From positions 124,001-188,000 of the forward strand of contig CANBSP010000002.1 of assembly GCA_947372165.1 (NCBI GenBank): 64,000 bases of DNA, in the 5' to 3' direction. Below, piece after piece: positions 7,730 to 16,515 of this stretch (the first letter of the stretch is position 1; every line of letters starts with the position of its first letter). A program made the position numbers and the translations under genes. The notes under the pieces were generated by a model that saw nothing but the letters and a program-made list of their open reading frames with translations, was not told the DNA's origin and did no database searches. The stretch is from Actinomycetota bacterium (GTDB taxonomy: Bacteria; Actinomycetota; Actinomycetes; Nanopelagicales; Nanopelagicaceae).

Positions 7730-8601
7730 CAGGAAGTCGCAATCGCTTTCTCGTCATCTCACTTGTACTTATCGTCACGGCAATTTGGGGTGGCTCTTTC
7801 GTCATCATGAAAGATACGTTGGCGCGCATTAATGTGAATTCATTTCTTGGGTGGCGCTTCCTCATCGCAACCGTGGTTCTCATTGCATTACGCCCTCAAG
7901 CCCTTCGCCATATTCGCGGAAAATTCCTTCTCAAAGGCGTTGCAGTTGGCTCACTATTAGGTAGCGGCTACATCTTTCAAACATTCGGCCTTACCCAAAC
8001 TACAGTCGCAAAGACCGGTTTTATCACCGGCCTATACGCCATCTTCACGCCCCTCATTGCTGCGGGACTCTTTAAGAAGAATGTCACCAAGATTCAGTGG
8101 GCTGCAACCGCTCTCGCATTTGCCGGTCTTGCCATGCTCTCCTTTAAAGGTCTCTCGCTCGGATTGGGCGAATCACTCGTCTTAATAAGTGCACTCCTTT
8201 TTGCTGGTCATATCATCGCGCTCAGCGAGTGGAGCTCGGGCATGGATACTTACGCCCTCACCATTATCCAGATGGCGACTGTCGGCGCGATCTCATTTCT
8301 TGCCAGCCTCACAACCAAGACGCAAGCCCCACATGATGCCGGCGTCTGGAAGGCAATCCTCTTCACTGCGCTCTTTGCCAGCGCCTTCGCCTTTCTCATT
8401 CAGACCTGGACTCAATCTTTTATGTCAGCGACGACCATTGGGATTCTCTTTACTATGGAATATATCTTCGCTGCCATCTTTGGAGTGATCTTTGGCCATG
8501 AAAGCCTTGGCCTTCGCACTCTCATCGGTGGAACACTAGTCATCATTGCATTGCTTGTGATCATCGGTTCGGAAAAGGCAGTCGAGGAGGTCTCATCATG
8601 A
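7726..8601 (+). CDS. EamA/DMT-family transporter
   Basis: Ten-helix membrane protein of 291 residues with two EamA repeats. WGGSFVIMKDTL near the N-terminus and the second-repeat pattern EYIFAAIFGVIFGHESLG are typical. These proteins usually export metabolites or amino acids; the substrate here is unknown. Its start overlaps the nfo stop (ATGA) and its stop overlaps the threonine aldolase start, so all three are cotranslated. Confidence 0.88.
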   Translation: MTGSRNRFLVISLVLIVTAIWGGSFVIMKDTLARINVNSFLGWRFLIATVVLIALRPQALRHIRGKFLLKGVAVGSLLGSGYIFQTFGLTQTTVAKTGFITGLYAIFTPLIAAGLFKKNVTKIQWAATALAFAGLAMLSFKGLSLGLGESLVLISALLFAGHIIALSEWSSGMDTYALTIIQMATVGAISFLASLTTKTQAPHDAGVWKAILFTALFASAFAFLIQTWTQSFMSATTIGILFTMEYIFAAIFGVIFGHESLGLRTLIGGTLVIIALLVIIGSEKAVEEVSS

Positions 8602-9641
8602 TTGATCTACGTTCAGATACAGTAACAAGACCCTCTGAAGCGATGCGTGAGGTGATCGCTCAGGCACCGGTCGGAGATGATGTTTATGGCGATGACCCAA
8701 CCGTAAATGCCCTGCAAGAGCGAGTTGCGGCACTCTTTGGTAAAGAGGCTGGTCTCTTTACACCCACCGGGTCATTGAGTAACCAACTGGCGATTCGATC
8801 TTTGGTAAAGCCGGGCGAAGAGTTATTGACGGAGACTCAATCTCATATTGTTCGGGCCGAGCTCGGCGCCGGTGCGGTCTTTAGCGGAATTACCACCCGC
8901 ACCTGGCCATCACGCAACGGAATTCTCAAGGCATCCGAACCGCTCGAAATCGCTTCTCCTAACGCCGGCCCATACCTGGTCTCGACGACTGCAATCGCAC
9001 TGGAAAATACCCATAATTTTGGTGGCGGTACGGTCCAATCGATGCACGAGATCGCCGAACTTCGCAGGGAATCGTTAAAGCTTGGATTGACTATGCATTT
9101 AGATGGCGCTCGGATTTGGAATGCGCATGTTGCCACCGGCACATCATTTGCAGAGTTTGGTTCTCATTTTGACACAGTAAGTGTCTGCTTCTCCAAGGGC
9201 CTAGGCGCCCCCGTTGGATCAATGATGCTCAGCACCAGCGATCGTATTGCTGAGGCGAGGCGATGGCGCAAGCGATACGGTGCCGGAATGCGTCAGATCG
9301 GCATCTTGGCAGCCGCTGTTGATTACGCATTCACGCACAACATTGAGCGATTAGCAGAAGATCATCACCGAGCCAAAGTAATTGCCACAGCATGCGCCCA
9401 GGTCTCCCCCACTCTGGTTGACCCAGAACTTACTCACACCAACATTGTTGCTATCGATGTAACTGGTTGCTCGCGTACTGCTGGTGAACTTGTCGCCGAA
9501 TTAGCTGAGGTTGGAATTCTGGCTGGCGCTATGGGATCTAAGTTACTTCGATTAGTCACTCATATGGATTTTGATGACCAGCAACTAGATCGAGTACTAG
9601 AACTCTTACCTGATCTACTCAAGCGCTCCCTCGTGGCGTAA
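8598..9641 (+). CDS. ltaE: Low-specificity L-threonine aldolase
   Basis: PLP enzyme of 347 residues that splits threonine or allo-threonine into glycine and acetaldehyde. It opens with MIDLRSDTVTRPSEAM, the family hallmark, and has GDDVYGDDPTVN, a HLDGARIWN motif and the PLP lysine in VCFSKGLGAPVGSMM at about residue 200. It is last in the nfo-EamA-ltaE unit. Its 3' end overlaps the convergent ogt gene by 27 bases. Confidence 0.92.
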   Translation: MIDLRSDTVTRPSEAMREVIAQAPVGDDVYGDDPTVNALQERVAALFGKEAGLFTPTGSLSNQLAIRSLVKPGEELLTETQSHIVRAELGAGAVFSGITTRTWPSRNGILKASEPLEIASPNAGPYLVSTTAIALENTHNFGGGTVQSMHEIAELRRESLKLGLTMHLDGARIWNAHVATGTSFAEFGSHFDTVSVCFSKGLGAPVGSMMLSTSDRIAEARRWRKRYGAGMRQIGILAAAVDYAFTHNIERLAEDHHRAKVIATACAQVSPTLVDPELTHTNIVAIDVTGCSRTAGELVAELAEVGILAGAMGSKLLRLVTHMDFDDQQLDRVLELLPDLLKRSLVA

Positions 9642-10109
9642 TAAGATCTCCTTCGTCGCTACTCCGAAACCGTAGTTCCCAATAGCGCCATCACTTTTTA
9701 CGATGCGGTGACATGGAATAATCGGCGCGATGAGATTCTTTCCGCACGCTGTTCCTACCGCTCTTACTGCGGCAGGTGAACCGATCTTCTTTGCTAAGTC
9801 GCCATAACTCCACGTCTTACCAGCTGGCACTTTGCGCATCGCCTTCCAGACGCTCTGGGAAAATTCTGATCCAGGTTGTCGCACGGTTATGGCATTAATG
9901 GCTGATAAATTACCCTCGAAATAATCTGAGATGAGATCGCTCAGTATCGGGATGCGCTTGACATCTTTGAAGCCAAGTGCAAACTCTGAATCATCCATGC
10001 GCTGGTGAAGATCGGCGAAGCTTCGAAATCCTGCAGCTAAGAGCACATGCTCGCGGGCGATCAGATAGAGAGTCCCAGCCGGGGTCTTCATCGAGGTCTG
10101 TGCGATCAC
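9615..10109 (-). CDS. ogt: Methylated-DNA--protein-cysteine methyltransferase
   Basis: Suicide repair protein of 164 residues that removes alkyl groups from O6-alkylguanine. The acceptor cysteine lies in IIPCHRIV; the helix-turn-helix reads PAGKTWSYGDLAKKIGSPAAVRAVGTACGKN in the usual place. The N-terminal domain is short as in Ogt. GTG 10109 is supported by a TAATAT -10 box with a 6-base gap. The gene is monocistronic and convergent with ltaE. Confidence 0.93.
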   Translation of the reverse strand: MIAQTSMKTPAGTLYLIAREHVLLAAGFRSFADLHQRMDDSEFALGFKDVKRIPILSDLISDYFEGNLSAINAITVRQPGSEFSQSVWKAMRKVPAGKTWSYGDLAKKIGSPAAVRAVGTACGKNLIAPIIPCHRIVKSDGAIGNYGFGVATKEILLRHEGALE

Positions 10110-10115
10110 AACCCG

Positions 10116-10121
10116 ATATTA
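10116..10121 (-). promoter_or_regulatory. -10 box of ogt, leaderless type
   Basis: TAATAT on the minus strand with a 6-base gap to GTG 10109, the closest match to the canonical TATAAT type among the leaderless promoters here. Confidence 0.6.
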
Positions 10122-10155
10122 ACTACCTATTGAGCGCGTGGGAATATCTCAGGCG

Positions 10156-11499
10156 TCAGCGATCACGCAACATCTCGGCCACTAAAAAGGAGAGCTCGAG
10201 AGATTGTGTGTGATTTAAGCGAGGATCGCAGGCTGATTCATAGCGGTTAGCCAAATCTGCTTCGGAGATCTGCTCTCCCCCGCCCAGACATTCAGTGACA
10301 TCATCACCGGTTAATTCAATATGAACTCCGCCAGGATGGGTGCCAACTGCTTTATGAGATTCGAAGAATCCGCGAACTTCATCCATAACATCATCGAATC
10401 GACGAGTCTTATATCCGGTCGATGTCTCAAAGGTATTTCCATGCATAGGGTCGCAGACCCACAAGACCTTTGCGCCAGAATCATTTATCGCCTTGAGGAG
10501 AGGTGGGAGCTTTTCGCGGATTGCACCTGCACCCATGCGAGTGATGAAGGTCAGGCGACCCGGTTCATTCGATGGATTGAGCTTTGCGATCATCGCAAGT
10601 GCATCTTCTGGAGTTGTCTTTGGACCAAGCTTGATGCCGATCGGATTCTGAATCTTTGCGGCAAAATCCATATGTGCGCCATCCATCTGGCGGGTGCGTT
10701 CACCGATCCAGAGGAAGTGCGCCGAGACATCGTAAGGAAGATTGGTCCGCGAATCGATACGTGTTAGTGGGCGTTCATATTCGAGAATGAGTGCTTCATG
10801 GCTCGAGTAGAAATCGACCGACTTGAAAGATTCTGGATCAACGCCGGCAGATTCCATAAAGGCAAGTGCTCGGCTGATCTCATTCGCCATCTCTTCGTAT
10901 CGTGCGCCAAAACGTGGGTCATTTGCAAAGCCCTTGTTCCACGTATGAACTTGGCGCAGATCGGCAAAGCCGCCCTGAGTAAATGCACGTACCAAATTAA
11001 GAGTCGCAGACGAGGTGTTGTAGACCTGAACGAGTCGTTCTGGATTTGGGGTACGAGCTTCAAGTGTAAATGCAAGATCGTTTACGGCGTCGCCGCGATA
11101 TGCCGGAAGTGTCACGCCATCTCGGGTCTCATCATTGTTGCTGCGCGGCTTAGCGAATTGGCCAGCCATGCGACCAACCTTGATCACTGGCAGGCTGGCG
11201 AAATATTGGAGAACGGCAGCCATCTGCAATATTGTTTTAATGCGATTTCGGATGGAGTCAGCTGTTGCAGCGACGAAGGTCTCGGCGCAATCGCCACCTT
11301 GCAGCCAGAATGCTTTACCTTCTTGAGCTTGAGCAATGCGGGCTTTGAGGTTGTCGCATTCGCCAGCGAAGACTAGAGGTGGCAACTTTGAGAGAGTGGC
11401 GACGGCGGCCTTTACAGCCTCGCCCTCAACGCCTCCGGGCCATTGCGGCTGTTGGGCGGCAACGAGACCCGGAGTAAAGAGGTTATCCAAAGTAGTCAT
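10156..11499 (-). CDS. aroG: 3-deoxy-7-phosphoheptulonate synthase, class II
   Basis: First enzyme of the shikimate pathway, joining phosphoenolpyruvate and erythrose 4-phosphate. The 447-residue protein is of the plant/actinobacterial class II type: QQPQWPGG near the N-terminus, LQGGDCAE, KVGRMAGQFAKPRS, the substrate-binding RMGAGAIREKLP region, WVCDPMHGNT and HPGGVHIELTGDDVTECLGG. This family is feedback-regulated by aromatic amino acids in relatives. It has its own leaderless-type promoter. Confidence 0.95.
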   Translation of the reverse strand: MTTLDNLFTPGLVAAQQPQWPGGVEGEAVKAAVATLSKLPPLVFAGECDNLKARIAQAQEGKAFWLQGGDCAETFVAATADSIRNRIKTILQMAAVLQYFASLPVIKVGRMAGQFAKPRSNNDETRDGVTLPAYRGDAVNDLAFTLEARTPNPERLVQVYNTSSATLNLVRAFTQGGFADLRQVHTWNKGFANDPRFGARYEEMANEISRALAFMESAGVDPESFKSVDFYSSHEALILEYERPLTRIDSRTNLPYDVSAHFLWIGERTRQMDGAHMDFAAKIQNPIGIKLGPKTTPEDALAMIAKLNPSNEPGRLTFITRMGAGAIREKLPPLLKAINDSGAKVLWVCDPMHGNTFETSTGYKTRRFDDVMDEVRGFFESHKAVGTHPGGVHIELTGDDVTECLGGGEQISEADLANRYESACDPRLNHTQSLELSFLVAEMLRDR

Positions 11500-11505
11500 A
11501 AGTGA

Positions 11506-11511
11506 ATCGTA
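11506..11511 (-). promoter_or_regulatory. -10 box of the DAHP synthase gene, leaderless type
   Basis: TACGAT on the minus strand with a 6-base gap to ATG 11499. Confidence 0.55.
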
Positions 11512-11540
11512 CGCATTACTGCCAAGCTCTCGCTGGGCAA

Positions 11541-12566
11541 TTATCCGAAGAAGACCTCTGCTTCCGCGTAGAGCGAAGGCTGAACAAGCTTCAACTCACT
11601 TGTCGCTGAGGCGAGCGGAACGCGAGCAATCGTTGTCCCGTGGAGCGCCATCATCTTGCCGAAATCACCTTCGTGGATTGCGGTAATGGCCTGGAGACCA
11701 AAACGTGTGGAAAGTACTCGGTCAAAGGCCGTTGGTGTTCCACCGCGTTGAATATGTCCAAGGACGGTGCAGCGAGTCTCATACTTTGTGCGCTCGGTAA
11801 TTTCAGCTGCGAGCCAATCGCCGATACCAGAGAGCTTTACATGCCCAAAGGCATCAAGGCTCTGATCTTTAATCACCATATCGCCATCTTGAGGGATTGC
11901 GCCTTCGGCGATCACAATGATGGGTGCGCGATTGGCCTTAAAGGAAGAGAGAACATATTCGCAGACCTTCTCAACTGAGAACTTCACTTCTGGGATGAGT
12001 ACAGCAGCACCACTGCTGGCCATACCTGAATGGAGAGCGATCCAGCCTGCATGGCGTCCCATCACTTCTACGACGATTGGTCGGTGATGTGACTCGGCAG
12101 TTGTGTGGAGGCGATCGATCGCCTCGACTGCAATGTTTACGGCAGTGTCGAATCCGAAGGTGTAATCAGTGTTGTTCAAATCATTATCAATAGTCTTTGG
12201 AACGCCAATGACCTTGACGCCAAGCGCATCGAGCTTGGTAGCAACGCCGAGCGTATCTTCGCCACCGATCGCAATGAGAGCATCAATTCCATGCTTTGCG
12301 AGATTCTCTTTGATCTTCTCTACGCCGCCATCGATCTTAAAAGGGTTGGTGCGCGATGAACCGAGAATGGTTCCACCCTTAGGAAGGATGTCGCGAACGG
12401 TCTCGAGGTTGAGCTCCATGGTGAGTCCTTCAAGTGGACCCTTCCAGCCATCACGAAAACCAACAAAGTCGTAGCCGTACTCTTTGACGCCCTTGGTTAC
12501 AGCCGCACGAATAACGCCATTGAGGCCCGGGCAATCTCCGCCCCCAGTAAGAACACCAATACGCAT
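11541..12566 (-). CDS. pfp: 6-phosphofructokinase, pyrophosphate-dependent type
   Basis: Phosphorylates fructose 6-phosphate in glycolysis. The GGGDCPGLN phosphoryl-donor loop, PKTIDNDLNNTDYTFGFDTA and MGRHAGWIALHSG catalytic motifs are clear in 341 residues. The donor-site residues read GGEDTLG and VPKTIDND: an Asp where ATP enzymes have Gly (GGDGT) and a Lys where they have Gly (PGTIDND). Both changes are the known signature of PPi-using enzymes, so I call it PPi-dependent and probably reversible. ATG 12566 follows GGAGA at a good distance. Confidence 0.85.
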   Translation of the reverse strand: MRIGVLTGGGDCPGLNGVIRAAVTKGVKEYGYDFVGFRDGWKGPLEGLTMELNLETVRDILPKGGTILGSSRTNPFKIDGGVEKIKENLAKHGIDALIAIGGEDTLGVATKLDALGVKVIGVPKTIDNDLNNTDYTFGFDTAVNIAVEAIDRLHTTAESHHRPIVVEVMGRHAGWIALHSGMASSGAAVLIPEVKFSVEKVCEYVLSSFKANRAPIIVIAEGAIPQDGDMVIKDQSLDAFGHVKLSGIGDWLAAEITERTKYETRCTVLGHIQRGGTPTAFDRVLSTRFGLQAITAIHEGDFGKMMALHGTTIARVPLASATSELKLVQPSLYAEAEVFFG

Positions 12567-12641
12567 GAAAATCTCCAAATAAGGTCAGATAAAACTTTGC
12601 CCAAGATTCGGGCAGGATGGTCAACGTTGACGAAATAAGTC

Positions 12642-12647
12642 TACCCT
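12642..12647 (+). promoter_or_regulatory. -10 box of xylB, leaderless type
   Basis: TACCCT with a 6-base gap to ATG 12654. Confidence 0.55.
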
Positions 12648-12653
12648 TGCCCC

Positions 12654-14045
12654 ATGCCATTAGTCGCCGGTGTCGATAGTTCAACCCAATCGGTCAAGAT
12701 CGTTATTCGAGATGCCCAGACGGGCGAGCTGATCCGCGAAGGTCGCGCCGCTCATCCGGCGGGGACAGAGGTTGACCCCGAGCAATGGTGGGCCGCCCTT
12801 CAGAGTGCGATCGTTGCAGCAGGCGGTCTGAATGATGTCGCCGCCATCTCCATCGGCGGGCAACAACATGGCATGGTTGCTCTCGATCGGAACGGCGCTG
12901 TTATTCGCCCGGCACTATTATGGAATGACACCAGATCAGCACAGGCTGCTGAGGCAATCAATGACGAATTCCCAGATATCGCCAACCGTTCTGGCTCTCG
13001 GCTAGTCGCATCTTTTACGGCGAGCAAAGTTCGCTGGCTGGCAGATAACGAGCCTGCAAACGCGCAGAGGGTTGCGGCAATCTGCCTCCCTCATGATTGG
13101 CTCTCTTGGAAACTTGGCGCAGGTACAAACCTCACTGAAATCTTTACCGATCGCAGCGATGCATCAGGCACCGGATACTTCAATCCAGTGAGTTCTGAGT
13201 ATGACTACGAACTCTTTTCAAAGATCATCCGCTCTTCCCAACCAGTAATCCTTCCGAGGATTATCAAGAGTGATGAATGGGGCACAACAACATCGACCGG
13301 CTTAAAAATTGGTGCTGGTTGTGGCGATAACGCTGGAGCTGCCTTTGGCTTACAAGCCGAACCAGGAGATCTCATCATCTCACTTGGTACAAGCGGCACG
13401 GCATTTGCCGTATCACAGACTGCTACTCATGATTCAACTGGTGAAATTGCAGGATTCGCAGATCTTACTGGTCGCTTCCTGCCGCTAGTCTGCACATTAA
13501 ATGCAGCACGAATTCTCGATGCCGCTAAAGATATTTTGGGATGCACTCATGATGAGTTGGGTGCTCTAGCCCTTACCGCACCTGCTGGTGCTCATGGCTT
13601 AACACTTCTCCCCTACTTTGAAGGAGAACGCACTCCTAATCGTCCTGATGCAACAGGTGTGCTCGCGGGAATCACCTTAGCGAACTCCAATCGTGCCGAT
13701 ATCGCACGTGCCTATATTGAAGGCATGCTCTGCGGGTTAGTTGATGCAGCGCAATCACTCATCGCATCTGGTGTTGCAGTAAACCGCATCATGCTCATCG
13801 GTGGCGCAGCTAAGAACCCCGCGATCGCCGAGATCGCATCATCACTCTTTGGCCGCGAAGTCTTGATTCCACCCGCTGGCGAATATGTTGCAGATGGCGC
13901 TGCTCGCCAAGCTGCATGGGCACTGCTTGGTGGCGAAGATGCTCCTAAGTGGGAGCTAGGGAAGGTCGAAAGCGTAAGCGCGCCACATACTCCCGACGTT
14001 CTTAAGCGCTATCGCGAGCTCAAGGATCACACCGTGACTTGGTAG
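12654..14045 (+). CDS. xylB: Xylulokinase
   Basis: FGGY-family sugar kinase of 463 residues that phosphorylates D-xylulose for the pentose phosphate pathway. N-terminal phosphate loop GVDSSTQSVKI, GGQQHGMV and LLWNDTRS (xylulose contacts), CGDNAGAAFGL with the catalytic Asp at about residue 223, SLGTSGTAFAV, and IMLIGGAAKNP in the C-terminal ATP domain. It is divergent from the phosphofructokinase. No xylose isomerase is in the window, so the substrate may be another ketose. The 3' end including its TAG is duplicated just downstream. Confidence 0.9.
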   Translation: MPLVAGVDSSTQSVKIVIRDAQTGELIREGRAAHPAGTEVDPEQWWAALQSAIVAAGGLNDVAAISIGGQQHGMVALDRNGAVIRPALLWNDTRSAQAAEAINDEFPDIANRSGSRLVASFTASKVRWLADNEPANAQRVAAICLPHDWLSWKLGAGTNLTEIFTDRSDASGTGYFNPVSSEYDYELFSKIIRSSQPVILPRIIKSDEWGTTTSTGLKIGAGCGDNAGAAFGLQAEPGDLIISLGTSGTAFAVSQTATHDSTGEIAGFADLTGRFLPLVCTLNAARILDAAKDILGCTHDELGALALTAPAGAHGLTLLPYFEGERTPNRPDATGVLAGITLANSNRADIARAYIEGMLCGLVDAAQSLIASGVAVNRIMLIGGAAKNPAIAEIASSLFGREVLIPPAGEYVADGAARQAAWALLGGEDAPKWELGKVESVSAPHTPDVLKRYRELKDHTVTW

Positions 14046-14071
14046 AAGAGCGCATACTTGGTAGAAGAGCG
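14036..14071 (+). repeat. Direct repeat spanning the xylB stop
   Basis: ACTTGGTAGAAGAGCG occurs at 14036-14051, including the last codons and the TAG of xylB, and again at 14056-14071, with CAT-like spacing bases between. It is a short tandem duplication of the gene end in the xylB-glgC convergent gap. Confidence 0.9.
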
Positions 14072-14081
14072 AAATCAATAA

Positions 14082-15305
14082 TTAACGAGTAACTATCTCA
14101 CCCTTGCCAACAACGACAATTCCCGCCGGAGAGATGGTGTAACGCTGACGATCGCGCTCGAGATCAACGCCGATCTGGGCACCTGGCTCGACAACAACAT
14201 TCTTATCGAGGATGGCGTTGCGAACGATGGCACCGCGTCCAACTCGAACCGAAGGCATCAAGACTGCCCCTTGAACGATCGCATGATCTCCAACTAAGAC
14301 GTCGAAGGATGCAACGCTTCGTTCCATTCGGCCACCAGCGATGATCGAACCAGCGCCAACGATCGAATCGACAGCCGAGCCATTCTCTGAGAATTTCGCG
14401 GGTGGAAGCGATGGTGGATTAGTCAGCAAAGGCCAATCACGGTTGTAAAGATTAAAGATTGGATGGATCGAGACGAGATCCATATGTGCTTCGTAATATG
14501 CATCGATGCTTCCTACATCTCGCCAATAACCCTTATCGCGCTCGGTCTCACCTGGCACATGATTATTAGCAAAGTCATAAGCAAATGCGCGTCCTTGGGC
14601 TGTCAGCATCGGAATAATATTTGCACCAAGATCATGTCGGCTAGCGAGATCATCAGCATCTTCAAGAAGTGCTTCTTCCATGACATCTCGCTTAAAGATG
14701 TAATTGCCCATCGAGACTAATGTGTAATCCGGATTACCTGGCATTGCCGGCGGATTAACTGGCTTCTCATGGAAGGCCTTGATTGTGATTCCATCCTGAG
14801 CTAATTCAATGCAGCCGAATTCAGATGCTTCTGATCGCTTGACGCGAATTGCAGCGACCGTGACGCCTGCGCCAGTCTCTAAATGGAAATCAAACATCTG
14901 CTCGGGATCCATGCGGTACACGTGATCTGCGCCGAAGACGAGAATGTGACGTGGGTCTTCATCCTGAATGAGATTGAAATTTTGCAAAATCGCATCGGCC
15001 GAACCGGTATACCACCGAGGTCCTAGTCGTTGTTGGGCCGGTACCGGCGTGATGTAATTTCCAAGCAAGGTGGACATCCGCCAGGTGGTTGTGATGTGCC
15101 GATCGAGAGAATGAGACTTATATTGAGTCAAAACGGCGATCTTGCGAAGATCTGCATTGACCAAGTTCGATAGAACAAAATCGATGAGGCGATAGGCGCC
15201 ACCAAATGGCACCGCTGGCTTGGCACGATCTGCAGTGAGCGGCATCAGACGCTTGCCCTCGCCACCCGCGAGCACGATTCCTAGGGGTACTTCGCGTCGG
15301 CTCAT
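14082..15305 (-). CDS. glgC: Glucose-1-phosphate adenylyltransferase
   Basis: Makes ADP-glucose from glucose 1-phosphate and ATP for glycogen synthesis. The 407-residue protein has the nucleotide motif [37 protein letters not shown] with the catalytic Asp, AFHEKP and a C-terminal left-handed beta-helix (repeated hexapeptides [14 protein letters not shown]). It is divergent from the glycogen synthase, sharing a compact 43-bp control region. Confidence 0.95.
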   Translation of the reverse strand: MSRREVPLGIVLAGGEGKRLMPLTADRAKPAVPFGGAYRLIDFVLSNLVNADLRKIAVLTQYKSHSLDRHITTTWRMSTLLGNYITPVPAQQRLGPRWYTGSADAILQNFNLIQDEDPRHILVFGADHVYRMDPEQMFDFHLETGAGVTVAAIRVKRSEASEFGCIELAQDGITIKAFHEKPVNPPAMPGNPDYTLVSMGNYIFKRDVMEEALLEDADDLASRHDLGANIIPMLTAQGRAFAYDFANNHVPGETERDKGYWRDVGSIDAYYEAHMDLVSIHPIFNLYNRDWPLLTNPPSLPPAKFSENGSAVDSIVGAGSIIAGGRMERSVASFDVLVGDHAIVQGAVLMPSVRVGRGAIVRNAILDKNVVVEPGAQIGVDLERDRQRYTISPAGIVVVGKGEIVTR

Positions 15306-15311
15306 GGCTTA

Positions 15312-15317
15312 ACGATA
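15312..15317 (-). promoter_or_regulatory. -10 box of glgC, leaderless type
   Basis: TATCGT on the minus strand with a 6-base gap to ATG 15305. Its TA step at 15316-15317 is also the start of a top-strand TACCCT. Confidence 0.5.
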
Positions 15318-15321
15318 CCCT
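15316..15321 (+). promoter_or_regulatory. Candidate -10 box of the glgA unit
   Basis: TACCCT, immediately followed by a second candidate TACGGT at 15322-15327, gives a short leader that still contains GGGAAGG before GTG 15349. Either could serve. Confidence 0.4.
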
Positions 15322-15348
15322 TACGGTCTAGCTTCGGGAAGGTTCATT

Positions 15349-16515
15349 GTGAAGATTGGTTTGTTCACCAAAGAGTGGCCCCCTCATATCTACGGCGGCG
15401 CCGGTGTCCATGCGCTTCAATTGACCACTGCGCTTCGAGCAAAGATCGAAGTCGATGTGCATACCTTTGGCAACAACGCAGATCTAGATACCCCTGATGC
15501 AACTATTCATCCCCTGCCCCCTCAATACTCTGCTTTCAATCCGGCACTCACAGCGCTCCTCACCGATATTGAGATCGCTCAAGCAGCATCTGGTCTTGAG
15601 CTTCTTCACTCTCATACGTGGTACGCCAATATGGCCGGTCACCTTGGTGGACTCCTTCATGGAGTGCCGCATGTCATCACCGCACACTCGCTTGAACCAG
15701 ATCGTCCGTGGAAAGCTGAACAACTTGGCGGTGGCTATCGAATCTCCTCGTGGGCCGAGAAAACTGCGTATGAGAGTGCTGATGCGATTATCGCCGTGAG
15801 CAATGGCATGAGAGCCGATGTCTTGAAAGCCTATCCAGACCTTAATCCAGAGAAAGTCCATGTGATTCTTAATGGAGTAGATACCCAATCTTTCACTCCC
15901 ACCGTAGATCCAGGTATTCAAAGCGAATATGGAATCACTGGCAGATATGCGATCTTTATCGGGCGGATCACTCGACAAAAGGGTTTAGCGCATCTGCTTC
16001 GCGCATGGAAGAAGGTAAATCCTGACGTTGGGCTTGTCATTGCAGCAGGTAACGCCGACGAACCGGGAATTGGCGCTGAAATAGCATCGCTGATCGAAGA
16101 ACTTCACAGCGAACGTACCAATGTCTGGTGGATCCAAGAACGCCTGCGCCTTGATCACATGAAAGTTCTTCTCACTGGCGCAGATCTCTTTCTCTGCCCA
16201 TCTATCTACGAACCTCTGGGCATCGTAAATCTAGAAGCAATGGCGTGCGAAACTGCTGTTCTCGCATCAGCCGTGGGTGGAATTCCTGAAGTTGTGCAAG
16301 ATGGCATTACTGGAAAACTCGTTCCCTATTCTGGCGATGGCGACGCTTTTGAAAGAGCCTTTGCCGAGGCAGCAAATGTTCTTCTCGCAGACCCAGCAAA
16401 ACTCTCATTATTTGGCGTTGCTGGACGCAAGCGCGCGATTGCGGATTTCTCCTGGGATGCGATTGCCGATCAAACCATTGACTTGTATAAAGCAGTCATC
16501 GCGGGACGAAAGTAA
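15349..16515 (+). CDS. glgA: Glycogen synthase, actinobacterial GT4 type (GlgA/GlgM)
   Basis: GT-B fold glycosyltransferase of 388 residues. It opens with KIGLFTKEWPPHIYGGAGVHA and has HSHTWYANMAGHLGG, AVSNGMRADVL, FIGRITRQKGLAHLL and the donor-site motif PSIYEPLGIVNLEAMAC. Length and motifs fit the actinobacterial GlgA group, whose mycobacterial member (GlgM) joins ADP-glucose and glucose 1-phosphate to maltose 1-phosphate; direct glycogen synthase activity is the alternative. Adjacent divergent glgC supplies ADP-glucose. The stop overlaps the next start (TAATG). Confidence 0.9.
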   Translation: MKIGLFTKEWPPHIYGGAGVHALQLTTALRAKIEVDVHTFGNNADLDTPDATIHPLPPQYSAFNPALTALLTDIEIAQAASGLELLHSHTWYANMAGHLGGLLHGVPHVITAHSLEPDRPWKAEQLGGGYRISSWAEKTAYESADAIIAVSNGMRADVLKAYPDLNPEKVHVILNGVDTQSFTPTVDPGIQSEYGITGRYAIFIGRITRQKGLAHLLRAWKKVNPDVGLVIAAGNADEPGIGAEIASLIEELHSERTNVWWIQERLRLDHMKVLLTGADLFLCPSIYEPLGIVNLEAMACETAVLASAVGGIPEVVQDGITGKLVPYSGDGDAFERAFAEAANVLLADPAKLSLFGVAGRKRAIADFSWDAIADQTIDLYKAVIAGRK

